Shown: positions 63,836 through 64,000 of the stretch, piece after piece
Layout of the letters: every line of letters starts with the position of its first letter
Numbering within the stretch: position 1 is the stretch's first letter
Assembly: GCA_009760885.1 (NCBI GenBank)
Contig: CM019703.1
Span: forward strand, 7,452,459 to 7,516,458
Reading direction: 5' to 3'
Length of the DNA: 64,000 bases
Origin: Achatina immaculata
Taxonomy: Eukaryota; Mollusca; Gastropoda; Stylommatophora; Achatinidae
The notes under the pieces: model-generated
Seen by the model: only the letters and a program-made list of their open reading frames with translations
The model's database searches: none
Told to the model about the DNA's origin: nothing
Translations under genes and position numbers: made by a program

Positions 63836-64000
63836 GCCTTTGAATGTAAATGCTACAGAAGAGTTCTTCAAATATCATGGACACAAACAGGAACAAATAT
63901 ATCCATACTACAAGAACTTAGTATTGAAGAAGGCTGGCTAGTAAAGAGGATTAAACAGAGAAAACTTAAATATTTTGTACACATTAAACGCCATGATAAT
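63836..64000 (+). mobile_element. tetra-tail RTE-like LINE fragment, plus strand, cut by the window end
   Basis: 'cctttgaatgtaaatgctac', 'agaagagttcttcaaatatc', 'gaacttagtattgaagaagg', 'ctggctagtaaagaggatta', 'aacagagaaaacttaaatat' match 24195-24325. It continues past 64000. Confidence 0.85.

Overview
This window is intronic and repeat-rich DNA from an animal genome. It carries five short phase-1 exons on the + strand, spliceosomal GT-AG junctions, abundant LINE/SINE/Tc1-mariner/hAT debris and a very high load of micro- and minisatellites. There is no prokaryotic gene organisation. The mix of RTE-like and CR1-like LINEs, tRNA-derived SINEs and DUF4817-type transposons suggests a spiralian such as a mollusc; that assignment is inference.

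The only host gene I can support is a FREM2/FRAS1-type extracellular-matrix gene on the + strand. Its exons lie at 11458-11604, 15083-15163, 47129-47278, 48434-48559 and 49267-49515. All five start with two bases of a codon and end with one (symmetric phase 1), and they join into one 753-nt frame of 251 codons. The product covers two consecutive Calx-beta domains. The intron between the second and third exons is about 32 kb and holds most of the transposons and satellites. Neither end of the gene is in the window, so it spans well over 64 kb. One processed pseudogene, of ribosomal protein P1, sits at about 26.65-26.96 kb.

The mobile DNA is as follows. (i) Several non-LTR families, mostly 5'-truncated. 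A CR1/L2-like family has copies at 6.8-9.2 and 30.1-32.7 kb, each lying between CT tracts. An RTE-like family with four-base tails has about nine fragments, several with 11-13 bp target-site duplications. Other 3'-end fragments are spread over both strands. (ii) tRNA-headed SINEs at about 1.4, 18.9, 29.7, 35.7, 46.7, 50.1, 53.1, 59.9 and 62.8 kb. (iii) Two copies of one D34D mariner family, one nested in a LINE and one nested in a hAT element. (iv) A DUF4817/DDE-type element with long inverted repeats (3.85-5.29 kb). (v) hAT-like elements with GGTTCTCAAC-type ends. (vi) A roughly 330-bp repeat of unknown class ('Rep-A'), often next to CTT/GAA tracts, with nine copies or fragments.

More than twenty minisatellites (units of 19-58 bp) and many microsatellites occupy an appreciable part of the window. 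The most notable pattern is that several arrays are expanded pieces of transposons: a LINE reverse-transcriptase segment (54 bp x 13), a transposase DNA-binding segment (42 bp x 11), SINE bodies (42 bp x about 15 and 49 bp x 4), a LINE 3' end (24 bp x 8) and the Rep-A 5' end (55 bp x about 8). The largest array, 28 bp x about 90 at 41.85-44.40 kb, creates long spurious reading frames that I do not regard as genes.
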